DNA of 64,000 nt, taken from contig CAIKMQ010000009.1 of assembly GCA_903828565.1 (NCBI GenBank), forward strand, positions 1-64,000, in the 5' to 3' direction. The notes under the pieces were generated by a model that did not search any database, had not been told where the DNA came from, and saw only the letters and a program-made list of their open reading frames with translations. A program made the translations under genes and the position numbers. Shown piece by piece: positions 1 to 9,049 of this stretch. This DNA is from an uncultured Leptolinea sp. (GTDB lineage: Bacteria; Chloroflexota; Anaerolineae; Anaerolineales; Anaerolineaceae). Numbering within the stretch: the stretch's first letter is position 1; the number at the start of each line of letters is the position of its first letter.

Positions 1-1050
1 ATGATTATTAATATAGTAACTGCTGCGCCAAAGTTTTTCTTTGTCAACAAAACCTTTGCTAGCCAAGGCATCCATATACCGTACCGCCGCTGCCCTTTGC
101 ACGCCAACATCCCTTATAACAAAATCTATTTTGGTATAAGGATGTTTAAATAGGGTGTTCAACAAATCCAGCGAATAAATTTTAGGAAGTTGCGTTTTAA
201 TCCTTTCCTGATAATCAGCCATCAAGTCCCTCAATTTATGAATGGTCTCAATGGTCTCCGTGGAGGTTAACTCTACGCCGTGCAGCATAAATTTCTGCCA
301 GGCTTCCCAGTGATCATCCAAGGGATCCGTTCGTAAATGAGCCAGGTAGGCACCTTTTTCCCTCACGGTGTAACGGCTGAGGTAAAGGATAGGAAGATCC
401 AGTAAGCCGTGCTGCACCAGGTAAAGCAAATTTAAAATCCGACCGGTGCGTCCGTTGCCATCATAAAATGGGTGAATTTTCTCGAACTGGTAATGGATTA
501 ATCCCATACGTATCAACGGGTCGAGACCGCCACCGACAACTTGATTGAAATAAATCAGCAGTTGTTCAAGCAGCTCCACGATCTGATCGCGGTCTTGGGG
601 TGGCATGTAAATCACTTCTCCGTTGGCGCGGTTAACCACTTTTGTACCCGGCTTGGTGCGAATACCAGGCCCCGGTTCTCCAATCACAAGCGTGGATTGA
701 ATCGCGACCAGATCATCCAGCGTGAGCTTGCCTTTGGCGCTGATCCGTTCGAACCCCAGCTTAAGCGCCTCTGAATAGCGGCCAACTTCTTTTGCGGCAG
801 CGTTGTTGAATTGGGGGATGTCTAATTCTTGCTTAAACAATTCATCATGCGAGGTGATGATGTTCTCTATTGCTGAGCTGTCTTTTGCCTCTTGCAGCGC
901 CAGGGTATTCAATAAGATGTCCTGATTAGGCAGCAAAGGAGCGACGCCTTTGAGTTCAGCCAGCCGGCGATGCGCCATGATAAGCTGACCAGTGAGGGCT
1001 TCTGATTGGGCGATTCTCTCTGGCGGGAAGGCGTATAAATCAGAAATCAT
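1..1050 (-). CDS. Fic family protein (partial, C-terminus off the window)
   Basis: Reading frame open from an ATG at 1048-1050 to the window edge (350 codons, no stop). It shows the full Fic AMP-transferase motif [12 protein letters not shown] at about residues 193-204, with the catalytic His. An SSAIEN segment near residues 58-63 fits the inhibitory helix motif [S/T]xxxE[G/N] of class II Fic proteins. The C-terminal part looks like the winged-helix region common in long Fic proteins. Fic enzymes move AMP (or another nucleotide) from a nucleotide donor to a target hydroxyl; the target here is unknown. The start codon lies inside the last codons of hsdM (11-base overlap), so the two are translationally coupled in one restriction-modification operon. 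hsdS and hsdR would be expected to the left of the window. Confidence 0.9.
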   Translation of the reverse strand, partial: MISDLYAFPPERIAQSEALTGQLIMAHRRLAELKGVAPLLPNQDILLNTLALQEAKDSSAIENIITSHDELFKQELDIPQFNNAAAKEVGRYSEALKLGFERISAKGKLTLDDLVAIQSTLVIGEPGPGIRTKPGTKVVNRANGEVIYMPPQDRDQIVELLEQLLIYFNQVVGGGLDPLIRMGLIHYQFEKIHPFYDGNGRTGRILNLLYLVQHGLLDLPILYLSRYTVREKGAYLAHLRTDPLDDHWEAWQKFMLHGVELTSTETIETIHKLRDLMADYQERIKTQLPKIYSLDLLNTLFKHPYTKIDFVIRDVGVQRAAAVRYMDALASKGFVDKEKLWRSSYYINNH

Positions 1051-2563
1051 AACCGATCCCTTTCAAGTTCTCGTGAATGGTTTTTTGCAACTCGTCGCCC
1101 CTGGCAAACTGTTCAGCCAGTTTTGCCGTCAGAGCGTTCATTTTCTTTACAAAAGGCACGCCGTCATCTTCGGCTTCTTCAGTACCCACATAGCGCCCTG
1201 GCATCAACACATAGTTGTTGGCGCGCACCTCGTCCAGCGTGGTAGCTTTGCAGAAGCCGGCCTGGTCTTCGTAAACGCCTGCTTTTCCGCGCCAGGCGTG
1301 GTAGGTACCGGCGATTAGTGCGATATCCTGGTCAGCAAATTCTTTGTTGCGCCGGTTAATCATCGTCCCCAACTTGCGCGCGTCAATAAAGAGGATTTCA
1401 TTGGAGCGATCACGAAATTTGTGGTTCGTTCTGTTTCTGGCCAGGAACCACAAACACGCCGGGATCATGGTGTTGTAAAAGAGCTGCGCCGGCAGCGCAA
1501 CCATACAATCCACTAAGCCAGCTTCAATCATATTCTTGCGGATATCACCTTCTCCACTGGTATTGCTGTTCATACTGCCATTGGCCAGTACAATTCCGGC
1601 CGTGCCGGTGGGGCTGAGTTTGTATGCAAAGTGCTGCAGCCAGGCATAATTGGCGTTTCCCACCGGGGGTAGGCCATGTTTCCAGCGGATGTCATCCCGC
1701 AGCTGCTCACCGTTCCAATCGCTGATATTAAAAGGTGGATTGGCCAGAATGAAATCAGCTTTCAGGTCGGGATGGCGGTCATTCAGAAAGGTATCGCCCA
1801 ATTCCAATCTGGCATCAATCCCGCGAATTGCCAGGTTCATGCGCGCCAAGCGCAGGGTGGTAGGGTTGGATTCCTGCCCGAAGATCGACAGGTCTTTAAT
1901 GTTGCCCTGGTGATTACGCACAAATTTTTCACTTTGCACAAACATGCCACCGCTGCCACAGCAACCGTCATACACGCGACCATTGAAAGGCTCAAGCATC
2001 TCTACAAGCAGCTTGACAATGCTGGCGGGGGTGTAGAACTGCCCGCCTTTCTTGCCTTCGGCATCGGCAAACTGTCCCAGGAAGTATTCATAGACACGTC
2101 CGAGCAAGTCTTGAGACTTATTCGCGTCCTGCCGGAAGCCGATCGTACCGATTAAATCAATTAATTCCCCCAACCGCGGCTTGTTTAACTCTGGGTCTGC
2201 ATAAATTTTGGGAAGTACACCCTTGAGTGGCGGGTTAATCCGTTCGATGGCATCCATGGCGTCATCAAGATATTTGCCGATTTCGGGCTGTTTGGCACGG
2301 TCCTGCAGGTATTGCCAGCGGGCTTTCTCAGGTACAAAAAAGACGTTATTAGCTAGGTACTCATCCGGGTCTTCAGGGTCAGAGCCTTCATACTCACCCG
2401 CATTTTCAACGAGCTTTTGATATAGATCATTAAAAGCATCGGATATATATTTTAGGAATATCAGACCCAATACGACATGTTTGTATTCAGCTGCATCCAT
2501 ATTGGAACGCATTTTATCCGCAGCCGTCCACAATGTTTTTTCCAGATCGTTGTTGTCTGCCAT
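1040..2563 (-). CDS. hsdM: Type I restriction-modification system DNA methyltransferase subunit HsdM
   Basis: 507 aa, the usual size for HsdM. The N-terminal helical HsdM_N domain (residues about 5-130) is followed by an N6-adenine methyltransferase domain: GQFYTP near 174, SAM-binding DGCCGSGG near 199-206, and catalytic motif IV NPPF near 275-278. The protein transfers a methyl group from SAM to adenine in the site chosen by HsdS, and with HsdR forms the restriction complex. The start has a strong AGGAGG about 6 bases upstream. The downstream Fic gene overlaps its stop. HsdS and HsdR are not in the window. It sits beyond the 3' end of a tRNA-Lys gene, which suggests an acquired island. Confidence 0.95.
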   Translation of the reverse strand: MADNNDLEKTLWTAADKMRSNMDAAEYKHVVLGLIFLKYISDAFNDLYQKLVENAGEYEGSDPEDPDEYLANNVFFVPEKARWQYLQDRAKQPEIGKYLDDAMDAIERINPPLKGVLPKIYADPELNKPRLGELIDLIGTIGFRQDANKSQDLLGRVYEYFLGQFADAEGKKGGQFYTPASIVKLLVEMLEPFNGRVYDGCCGSGGMFVQSEKFVRNHQGNIKDLSIFGQESNPTTLRLARMNLAIRGIDARLELGDTFLNDRHPDLKADFILANPPFNISDWNGEQLRDDIRWKHGLPPVGNANYAWLQHFAYKLSPTGTAGIVLANGSMNSNTSGEGDIRKNMIEAGLVDCMVALPAQLFYNTMIPACLWFLARNRTNHKFRDRSNEILFIDARKLGTMINRRNKEFADQDIALIAGTYHAWRGKAGVYEDQAGFCKATTLDEVRANNYVLMPGRYVGTEEAEDDGVPFVKKMNALTAKLAEQFARGDELQKTIHENLKGIGYDF

Positions 2564-2804
2564 ATATGCCTCCTGGTTACCCCAACTTCAATATCTAAAC
2601 TGAGTTTATTGCATTCTTCCGATAATCTTTTTTGATTATATAAGTATATATCATCGGGCTATTTAAGCACCAATAATCCACCAGCTCGTTTGGTTTTGTA
2701 ACCGCTGGGTGCACTCTCAACGTACCTTCTTTCACCATTACTTTAGTAATCAGCTACGAACCCTTTTGCCGCTGCAACAAAACCCGGCCCCCTTGGGGGC
2801 TCGT
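2564..2804. other. AT-rich intergenic spacer upstream of hsdM
   Basis: No credible gene. The stretch from about 2600 to 2700 is AT-rich and should hold the hsdM promoter, but I could not fix a clear -35/-10 pair. At 2789-2800 the short palindrome CCCCCTTGGGGG begins the repeat array; on the minus strand it is followed by a T-rich stretch and could end transcription from the tRNA gene. Confidence 0.5.
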
Positions 2805-3060
2805 GGGGACCCTGAAACTGATTGAATGTTCTTAATTGAGGAAGTGATCCACCAGGGGGTCGAATATCATCCCGTGCGCAGCCCTCCCGCAGGGAGCGTG
2901 GGGACCCTGAAACTGATTGAATGTTCTTAATTGAGGAAGATGATCCACCAGGGAGTCGAATATCATCCCTCGCGAAGCACCCCCTTGGGGGCAAACGGGG
3001 ACCCTGAACATGAATCCTTATGGTATTTTGGAAGTGATCCACCAGGGAGTCGAACCCTGA
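2805..3060. repeat. Tandem ~95-bp repeats carrying copies of the tRNA-Lys 3' end
   Basis: Three units begin with GGGGACCCTGAA at 2805, 2900 and 2997. Each continues into GATCCACCAGGG(G/A)GTCGAA at 2846, 2942 and 3036. In the third unit that block is the real T-arm and acceptor 3' strand of tRNA-Lys; in the first two it is a detached copy followed by ATATCATCCC instead of the rest of the tRNA. Units 1 and 2 are nearly identical, including their AAACTGATTGAATGTTC segment, while unit 3 has diverged there. The unit boundaries carry small palindromes of the CCCCCTTGGGGG kind. A 99-codon frame across the array is not a gene. Confidence 0.85.
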
Positions 3061-3106
3061 ACCTGCTGATTAAGAGTCAGTTGCTCTGCCATTGAGCTAG
3101 TGGACC
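3035..3106 (-). tRNA. tRNA-Lys (anticodon CTT)
   Basis: Cloverleaf read on the minus strand: 7-bp acceptor stem GGTCCAC/GTGGATC with one G-T pair, anticodon loop CTCTTAA giving CTT (Lys), T-arm CAGGG/CCCTG with loop TTCGACT, and discriminator A. The top anticodon-stem pair (A-C) is mismatched. The 3' CCA is not encoded, so it must be added enzymatically. The 3' half is duplicated twice downstream, consistent with use as an integration site. Confidence 0.93.
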
Positions 3107-3158
3107 TTGGGCAACGGAAAATTATACCTGAATCCGTTTCCCTGTCAATGCAGCTCTC

Positions 3159-3929
3159 TCAGCAGTGATAGCGCCGACGAAAGGCGGCGGTGACGGTAGC
3201 CAGCTCAGGCGTCAGTCGATCCTCTACCAACGCTTCAATCTCCGCCGGCACGCCGCCGTAAAAAGCCTGGGCCATGCCGCCCGTGATGCAGGCGATGGTA
3301 TCACTATCCCCGCCCAGCGAAATAGCCAGGCGGATGGCATGCTCGAACGAATTGGATTCCAAAAAGGCCGTGATTGCTTCAGGCACGCTGCCCTGGCAGG
3401 TCTCATCGAAATGGTTGCCCGGGCGGATTTCATCACAGGTGCGCGCCAGGTTGTATCCAAACCGCTCCTGCACACCTGTGCGGATCTGGTCCCGCGTGAA
3501 ACCAGTGCGCGCCAAGAAAATACTGGCAGCAACGGCTTGCGCCCCGCGTATCCCTTCCGGATGGTCATGCGTCACGGCCGTATATTCCTCTGCCTTTTGC
3601 AGCACCTCCTCCAGCGTCTGGAAGGCGAATCCCACCGGGCTGATGCGCATGGCCGCGCCGTTGCCAAAACTATTGTAGGGTTTGCTCTTATCCGAAGAAG
3701 CCCACTGGTGGAACATCCCGCCGTATCCGGCATCCGGGTACTCGTTGTAATAGGCTTTCAGCAGCTTCACGTATGGCTTCCCGTATAAAATGGAATCTGC
3801 CAACGCCACGGTCAGCACAGAGTCGTCCGTAAAATAACTTAAGTCCGAGAACAGCTCAATATCCAACCCCTTGTGATTGCTAAACTCGTAGATGGATCCG
3901 ATAATATCTCCTGCCAGCGCACCGATCAA
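3159..3929 (-). CDS. ADP-ribosylglycohydrolase family protein (DraG/ARH-like)
   Basis: 256 aa, all-alpha ADP_ribosyl_GH fold. GDIIGS (7-12), FTDDS (33-37) and a late SLGGDSDT motif provide the acidic ligands of the two-metal site that is typical of the family. These enzymes remove ADP-ribose from proteins or small molecules; the substrate cannot be read from the sequence. The ATG overlaps the stop of the upstream phosphatase gene (ATGA, 3926-3929), so the two form an operon. Confidence 0.9.
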   Translation of the reverse strand: MIGALAGDIIGSIYEFSNHKGLDIELFSDLSYFTDDSVLTVALADSILYGKPYVKLLKAYYNEYPDAGYGGMFHQWASSDKSKPYNSFGNGAAMRISPVGFAFQTLEEVLQKAEEYTAVTHDHPEGIRGAQAVAASIFLARTGFTRDQIRTGVQERFGYNLARTCDEIRPGNHFDETCQGSVPEAITAFLESNSFEHAIRLAISLGGDSDTIACITGGMAQAFYGGVPAEIEALVEDRLTPELATVTAAFRRRYHC

Positions 3930-4546
3930 ATTTCCTCCTTATTGATTTTCTCACCACGCCACTCCAAGCAGGTGAACTCTCCATCCACTGCTTCTGCCAG
4001 CACATATTCACCATAATCCAGGAACTGGCCGGCAAACCGTTCTGCCGGGAGCCAAGCCAGCAGGGCAGGCAGCCCCAACCGCAGCGTTCCACCGTGGCTG
4101 ATGAACAGGTACGACCCCGTGCCGCCAGCCCGGGCAATCGTTTGCGCGAGGGCAGAAAAACGTGCCTGCACCTGCAGGGCATTCTCCCCTTCCGGGATGG
4201 CATACTCCGGATGGCCGAACTCGAGCCACTGGCGAAAAGCTTTGCCCAGCTCGTGCCAGGCTTCCTCATCCCCTTTGCCTTCCAGAATGCCGCAATCCAC
4301 TTCCCTCAGCCCGTCAGCTATAGCCACGGGAGCCCCTGTCAGCTCTGCCACCTCGCGGGCTGTTTCCAGTGCGCGGCGCAGCGGGCTGCAGAATATCCCT
4401 GCCAGTTCCACATCGACGAACTGCTCCGCCAGGGTACGCGCCTGCGAGTAACCCTCCGGGGTCAACCCGTACTCCTGCCCGCGGTTCGATATGATCTGCT
4501 CTACATTGGCTTCGCTTTCAGCATGACGGGCAAAATACAGTTTCAT
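3926..4546 (-). CDS. Histidine phosphatase family protein (phosphoglycerate-mutase-like)
   Basis: 206 aa from the ATG at 4546, chosen because GGAGG lies about 10 bases upstream and the protein then begins directly with the catalytic strand; the longer in-frame extension is not family-like. It has the phosphohistidine motif ARHAESEAN (His 8), SPLRRALETA with a phosphate-binding Arg, and the second catalytic His in SHGG near residue 151. It is a cytosolic phosphomonoesterase of unknown substrate. It is translationally coupled to the ADP-ribosylglycohydrolase. Confidence 0.9.
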   Translation of the reverse strand: MKLYFARHAESEANVEQIISNRGQEYGLTPEGYSQARTLAEQFVDVELAGIFCSPLRRALETAREVAELTGAPVAIADGLREVDCGILEGKGDEEAWHELGKAFRQWLEFGHPEYAIPEGENALQVQARFSALAQTIARAGGTGSYLFISHGGTLRLGLPALLAWLPAERFAGQFLDYGEYVLAEAVDGEFTCLEWRGEKINKEEI

Positions 4547-4701
4547 AGGATGGCAACCTCCAACAAAATCTTCCCCGAGTATAGTAGAAAATGCACAGCC
4601 CGGCAAACCGATGCCTGCCTGCCAGAAACACAGCTGCGACGCGCAGGATCGTAAGGACGTAGTATATTTATCAGATAACAAATCTCACGCATCGAGAGCT
4701 T

Positions 4702-5250
4702 ATGGCCGATCTTCTCCAACTCATCCTTTCCCGCCGCAGTATCCGCAAATACCTGCCCCAACCTGTGCCCGCAGAGATGCTGGATCAGCTGCTGCAAGCC
4801 GGCATGTCCGCGCCGTCAGCCAGCAACAGCCAGCCCTGGGAGTTTGTTGTCATCAATGACGAGCAAGTACTGTCAGATCTGCGCCAGGCGCTGCCGTTCG
4901 GGAAATTCTACGCGCCGGCGGTCATTGTTGTCTGCGGCAATCCGTTGAAGGCAGCCAACGCCAGCGGGCTGCTATTCTGGCAGCAGGATTGCTCCGCCGC
5001 AACCCAGAACATCCTGCTGGCAGCGCATGCCCTTGGCCTGGGTGCCTGCTGGGTGGGGGTCCACCCCATTCCCCTGGTCCGCCGGTCGGTCTGTAACGTC
5101 CTCGGCTTGCCCGCATGGGTAAAACCGCTCTGCGCCATCTACCTGGGTTACCCGGAGTTCATGAAAGACCCAAAACCGAAATATCATCCGGGAAGGATCC
5201 ACTACAACCGGTACCACGATACTGCAAATACCGCCGGATCAGATAAATAA
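4702..5250 (+). CDS. Nitroreductase family protein
   Basis: 182 aa. The N-terminal SRRSIRKY block and SAPSASNSQPWEFVV (about residues 37-51) are the FMN-binding signatures of small nitroreductases, and the C-terminal segment after LGLGACWVGV is also typical. It is an FMN enzyme reducing nitro compounds, quinones or flavin with NAD(P)H, probably as a dimer. No metal or iron-sulfur domain is present. It diverges from the phosphatase gene and is followed after 9 bases by a membrane-protein gene, likely co-transcribed. Confidence 0.9.
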   Translation: MADLLQLILSRRSIRKYLPQPVPAEMLDQLLQAGMSAPSASNSQPWEFVVINDEQVLSDLRQALPFGKFYAPAVIVVCGNPLKAANASGLLFWQQDCSAATQNILLAAHALGLGACWVGVHPIPLVRRSVCNVLGLPAWVKPLCAIYLGYPEFMKDPKPKYHPGRIHYNRYHDTANTAGSDK

Positions 5251-5259
5251 GGAGAGTTC

Positions 5260-5808
5260 ATGGATAATAGTTCGCTGCTATTAACACTTCAACTTGCCGG
5301 TGGCATCTTGCTGCTGATCGTCGGCCGAAAACTATTCTGGTTCCTGATCGGCGTTGCGGGGTTTGCCGGTGGACTGGCCGGCCTGCATTTCTTTATGACC
5401 GATCCCTCGTGGATGTTCACTCTCGGGGCGGGCATTACCGGCGCAGCGATCGCACTGCTGCTGGCACACTTCTTAAAAGCGGTAACCTTCGGACTGGGCG
5501 GTTTTCTGGCAGGCGCTTACCTGGTCAACCTGCTGCTGCAATGGCTGGGGCTGGATTGGGGATCGCTCAACTGGGCAGCTTATATCCTTGGAGGAGTGGT
5601 CGGTTCTGTGCTGCTGTTGGCTGCATTTGAGTTTGCCCTCAAATTACTCACCTCGCTGGCAGGCGCTTATCTCATCACCCGGCTGCTGCCGGCCGGCACG
5701 GGGTACACAACTGTGGTCTTTGCCGGGTTCACGCTCCTGGGGCTGTGGTTCCAGAGCAAAAAGAAGAAACCGGCAGGCGAGCCGCCTGCTGCAACCCCCA
5801 ACCCCTGA
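5260..5808 (+). CDS. Multi-pass membrane protein, DUF4203-like
   Basis: 182 aa with about six or seven hydrophobic, glycine-rich segments (roughly residues 7-50, 56-75, 80-95, 105-125, 128-145 and 150-165) and a short Lys/Pro-rich cytoplasmic tail. The pattern is like DUF4203/TMEM198-type proteins. The function is unknown. GGAG lies upstream of the ATG. It follows the nitroreductase closely and precedes another membrane protein by 75 bases. Confidence 0.65.
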   Translation: MDNSSLLLTLQLAGGILLLIVGRKLFWFLIGVAGFAGGLAGLHFFMTDPSWMFTLGAGITGAAIALLLAHFLKAVTFGLGGFLAGAYLVNLLLQWLGLDWGSLNWAAYILGGVVGSVLLLAAFEFALKLLTSLAGAYLITRLLPAGTGYTTVVFAGFTLLGLWFQSKKKKPAGEPPAATPNP

Positions 5809-5883
5809 TGCCGCCATCCGCCTGGTGACAGGTTGGATAGGTTTTGATAGTTCGCTCGGTTTCTAATAGCTGCAGGAGAACCT

Positions 5884-7485
5884 ATGAAGATCCAAATCAA
5901 AACTCAAAAACAATTGCTGATCATCGTTCCATTGGTGATAGCCTGGTGCTTCGATCTGTTGTTCTGGAAAAAGATGTGGGGCGTGTCTTTCCCCATCCTG
6001 ACGGTGCTCACCCTGGCAGGCGGACTCGGGCTGGCTGCCATGCAGGGCATCCGTCCACACTGGCGCAGTCTACTGCTGGTCATCCCCGCGCTTTTTTTCT
6101 CGGTCATGACAGTCTTTCGCGCTGAACCCTTCACTTCCTTCATCAATGTGGTGTTCACCATCCTTTCCATCACCATCCTGGCTGTATCTTTCACCGGAGG
6201 ACGCTGGTGGCTGTATTCATTTACCGATTATGTAGAGAAAGGATTCCACTTTTCGCTGGCGCTCATCACCAAACCTTTCTCTTTGTTCACCCGAGCACCC
6301 CAGGCAGAAGGCACACCCCCGGCAGTAGAAAAAGCTGGAACCGGCAAAGCCATTCTGCGCGGCATCCTGTTCTCACTGCCGATACTGCTGGTCCTCAGTG
6401 CACTGCTGGCTTCGGCAGACCTGATCTTTGAAAGCAACCTGCACGGATTCCTTTCCATGTTCAGGGTGGAGAACCTGGGCGAAACGGCATTCAGGCTGTT
6501 TTACATTCTGGTGCTGGCTTTCTTCCTTGCCGGAGCCTACCTGTATGCTTATCAGGATTCCGGTGATACCGCGCTGCGAGGTTTAGAAAAACCCGGCATG
6601 CCCCGTGTTCTCGGCACCGTAGAATCTGCTGTGGTTTTAATCTCCATCAACCTGCTGTTCATCGTCTTCGTCGCTATCCAGTTTCGCTACCTATTTGGCG
6701 GGCAAGCCAATATCCACCTGGATGGCTATACCTACGCGGAGTACGCCCGCAAAGGTTTCGGCGAACTCACCGCTGTGGCTGTCCTTTCACTGCTGATCCT
6801 TCAGAGCATCCATTCACTGGTGAAGCAAAAAGAAGGCAGCCGCAATGGATGGCTCACCAGCCTGTCAGCCCTGGTGGTTGCACAGGTCCTCGTCATCCTG
6901 GCTTCTGCCTATATGCGCCTGGCACTGTATGAGAACGCATACGGCTTTACCCGTGTCCGCACCTACACGCATATTTTCCTGTTCTGGATCGCCATCCTGC
7001 TGCTGGTGACGACCGGGCTTGAGATCGCCCGCCGTACCCGCCTCTTCCCCCTGGCAGTCCTGCTGGCTGGTGTAGGCTTTTCGGTGACGCTCAATGCCTT
7101 CAGTGTGGATGCAAATATAGTGCGCCTGAACATCGCACATGCTACTGCCGGCAACACAGACCTGGATGCAGGTTACCTGGTATCTCTCTCAGAAGATGCC
7201 GTACCTGCCCTGGCACAGAGGTATTTGTACGGTGATCTGCCTGCCGCACAGAAAGACCTGGTGGCTGCTGCGTTGGCATGCAAGATCTACGAACTGCCCA
7301 CTGAGGAGGATACCAACCTGCTGCCCTGGACCTCTTATTCCTTCATCCGGGCATACGCCAGTGGATTCCTGGTCAAGCTCACCCCGCAGCTGGAACCGTA
7401 TACAGTACAAATTGATGAGTATGGCGCGGCATACGCGCCGGTTGGACCCGAAAAGGTGTACTGCTTCAGCCAGTTAATCGACTGA
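5884..7485 (+). CDS. DUF4173/DUF4153-like polytopic membrane protein
   Basis: 533 aa. Roughly the first 420 residues form about 11-12 membrane segments; the remaining 110 residues are soluble and look like the extracytoplasmic tail of DUF4173 proteins. The motif AYAQ-like region AGAYLYAYQDSG and the RLALYENAYGFTRVR loop match this family as I know it. The function is unknown. GGAG precedes the ATG. A bidirectional terminator hairpin follows immediately. Confidence 0.75.
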   Translation: MKIQIKTQKQLLIIVPLVIAWCFDLLFWKKMWGVSFPILTVLTLAGGLGLAAMQGIRPHWRSLLLVIPALFFSVMTVFRAEPFTSFINVVFTILSITILAVSFTGGRWWLYSFTDYVEKGFHFSLALITKPFSLFTRAPQAEGTPPAVEKAGTGKAILRGILFSLPILLVLSALLASADLIFESNLHGFLSMFRVENLGETAFRLFYILVLAFFLAGAYLYAYQDSGDTALRGLEKPGMPRVLGTVESAVVLISINLLFIVFVAIQFRYLFGGQANIHLDGYTYAEYARKGFGELTAVAVLSLLILQSIHSLVKQKEGSRNGWLTSLSALVVAQVLVILASAYMRLALYENAYGFTRVRTYTHIFLFWIAILLLVTTGLEIARRTRLFPLAVLLAGVGFSVTLNAFSVDANIVRLNIAHATAGNTDLDAGYLVSLSEDAVPALAQRYLYGDLPAAQKDLVAAALACKIYELPTEEDTNLLPWTSYSFIRAYASGFLVKLTPQLEPYTVQIDEYGAAYAPVGPEKVYCFSQLID

Positions 7486-7501
7486 TCTGACGTAGTTCTG
7501 A

Positions 7502-7546
7502 GCCCGGCCGCTTTTTCCATGCTACTGCAGGGAAAGGCGGCCGGCT
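7502..7546. terminator. Bidirectional terminator hairpin
   Basis: Arms AGCCCGGCCGCTTTTTCC and GGGAAAGGCGGCCGGCT pair with one bulge, followed on the plus strand by TTATTT and on the minus strand by GAAC. It separates the convergent genes ending at 7485 and 7522; the 3' end of the minus-strand gene lies inside the loop. Confidence 0.75.
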
Positions 7547-8505
7547 TTATTTAAGATGTATAAAGCATCAATGGTTACAAACGGATTGGCAGCCTTTTTT
7601 CCGATGCGGCCAAAATCCACCAGGGATCCGCCGCTGGTTTGCATATTGTGGTGGTAAAACCTGGCATCTGCTGCAAAACCACCGCCAGTTAATTGGCGAT
7701 AACCCAGCCAATCGAGTGCTTCTTTACAGCGTGCATCATGGATTTTCCCGCATTCCGCCAATGCCAACAAACCGCCCAGCACATCATAATGCCAGTAACG
7801 CGGGAAGTGTGTCTGAAGAAATGCGGGGTCCATGATGCTGTTGTCTTTCAACCGGTGATACAGGCGCCGCCGTAGAAAGACTTCCGCAGCACGCTCCACT
7901 GCCTGCTCAACCCGTGGGTCACCGCTTTTCCCGGCATAGAGATGCAAAGCTCGCAAAGGAAGCAAAGTTTCATGGAAGGAGGAAATACCCGCGGAGGGGT
8001 TCATATCACAATTCCATCCGCCATCCGGCCATTGCCACTCCAGTAAACGCTCTACCAGGGTAGTGATGCGGTCATCCGCCAACCCGAGCGTCAACATGGA
8101 AAAGATGGTCGTGCTTTCCATTGTCCCGCAGGCACGGGTTGGGCTTCCACCGGCCTTACGGGTACGTTGGGTGACCCAACCGATCCGCTGTTCTGAAAAC
8201 AGCCATTCCAAGTCTTGCTCTAATAATGGGACTAACCGGGCATCCCCGCCAGGCAATCCCAATTCAGCCAGGGTGTATAGCACCCAGTGAGGGCCATTCC
8301 ACTTTCTGTAGGCATCCTGGGGAATACGTCCGTCTTCCCCGCGCTCCGATAACAACTGATCCACCAGGGATGAATTCCGGGCATCCGCTTGTGCTTCGGG
8401 CAATGGAGGAACTTTCTCTGCATCCCCGGGAGCCAGCAATCGCCGGGCTTTTAGCCGTACCAGGGGTTCCTTATCTTGCAATAGGGATTGAACAACCGAA
8501 ATCAT
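7522..8505 (-). CDS. Terpenoid-cyclase/prenyltransferase-like alpha/alpha-toroid protein
   Basis: 327 aa from the ATG at 8505, which has GGGGTG upstream and starts 4 bases after the stop of the phosphoribosyltransferase gene; the 50-residue upstream extension is translated from that gene in another frame. The protein has repeated QxxDGGW-like blocks (LEWQWPDGGWNCDMN, LTGGGFAADA) and helix-rich ALDWLGYRQ repeats typical of squalene-cyclase/prenyltransferase toroids. No DxDD motif of squalene-hopene cyclase is visible, so catalysis is not shown. It may be a binding or regulatory toroid rather than a cyclase. Confidence 0.7.
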   Translation of the reverse strand: MISVVQSLLQDKEPLVRLKARRLLAPGDAEKVPPLPEAQADARNSSLVDQLLSERGEDGRIPQDAYRKWNGPHWVLYTLAELGLPGGDARLVPLLEQDLEWLFSEQRIGWVTQRTRKAGGSPTRACGTMESTTIFSMLTLGLADDRITTLVERLLEWQWPDGGWNCDMNPSAGISSFHETLLPLRALHLYAGKSGDPRVEQAVERAAEVFLRRRLYHRLKDNSIMDPAFLQTHFPRYWHYDVLGGLLALAECGKIHDARCKEALDWLGYRQLTGGGFAADARFYHHNMQTSGGSLVDFGRIGKKAANPFVTIDALYILNKAGRLSLQ

Positions 8506-8509
8506 CCGA

Positions 8510-9013
8510 TCACCCCGTTCCGGGCCAGCCGGCTGCCAGGTCCTGATTGCCGTGCAACTCCCACGGGTAGATGATATATGCGTCCGTTGTGGCAGCGTAA
8601 AAATCCGGTGCAGCCGGCTTGAAGAGGTTGCGCGCCGGGTTAAAATGCAAGACACAGCTCAGCGGTACTCCGCCACCGACCGTCACGCGGTTCTTCACCG
8701 CGGTGATAGTGCGTCCGGAGCCCCAGACATCATCCACGATCAGGATGCGTCGGCCGTGGATCAGCTCATCATCAGGGAATTGCAGGAATTGCGGCCAGGA
8801 GAGCAGCTTGGCGGACGGGCTGTGCATCTCCGCCGGGAAGTAGACCGCGGCTGTCAGTATACTGGTGATATCCAGCGCCTCCGCGATCAGCCCGCCGGGG
8901 ATGATACCACCGCGTGTGACGATCAGCATGGAGTCGATATCACCCACCAGCTGCGGCAGCAAATGCCCCAGCAGCTTTTCCACATCTGTCCAGGTTAAAG
9001 TTTCTTTTCGCAT
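8510..9013 (-). CDS. Phosphoribosyltransferase family protein
   Basis: 167 aa. The PRPP-binding loop is ILIVDDVWGSGRTI (about residues 90-103), preceded by the type I PRTase segment MLIVTRGGIIPGG. The short C-terminal hood gives no clear base preference; similar proteins are annotated as hypoxanthine/xanthine-guanine or regulatory PRTases. It lies 37 bases downstream of priA and 4 bases before the toroid protein, in one operon. Confidence 0.85.
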   Translation of the reverse strand: MRKETLTWTDVEKLLGHLLPQLVGDIDSMLIVTRGGIIPGGLIAEALDITSILTAAVYFPAEMHSPSAKLLSWPQFLQFPDDELIHGRRILIVDDVWGSGRTITAVKNRVTVGGGVPLSCVLHFNPARNLFKPAAPDFYAATTDAYIIYPWELHGNQDLAAGWPGTG

Positions 9014-9049
9014 GGCAGCCCGGCTTTCCTGCTAAGAATGATAAAAAAA

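Noticed and set aside
2743-3042. 99-codon frame on the minus strand across the tRNA-derived repeats
   Set aside because: It simply translates the repeat units (SGSPRSLREGCARDDIR occurs as a repeat shadow) and has no ribosome-binding site or family.
3165-3788. 207-codon frame antisense to the ADP-ribosylglycohydrolase
   Set aside because: Shadow of a clear gene with no motif of its own.
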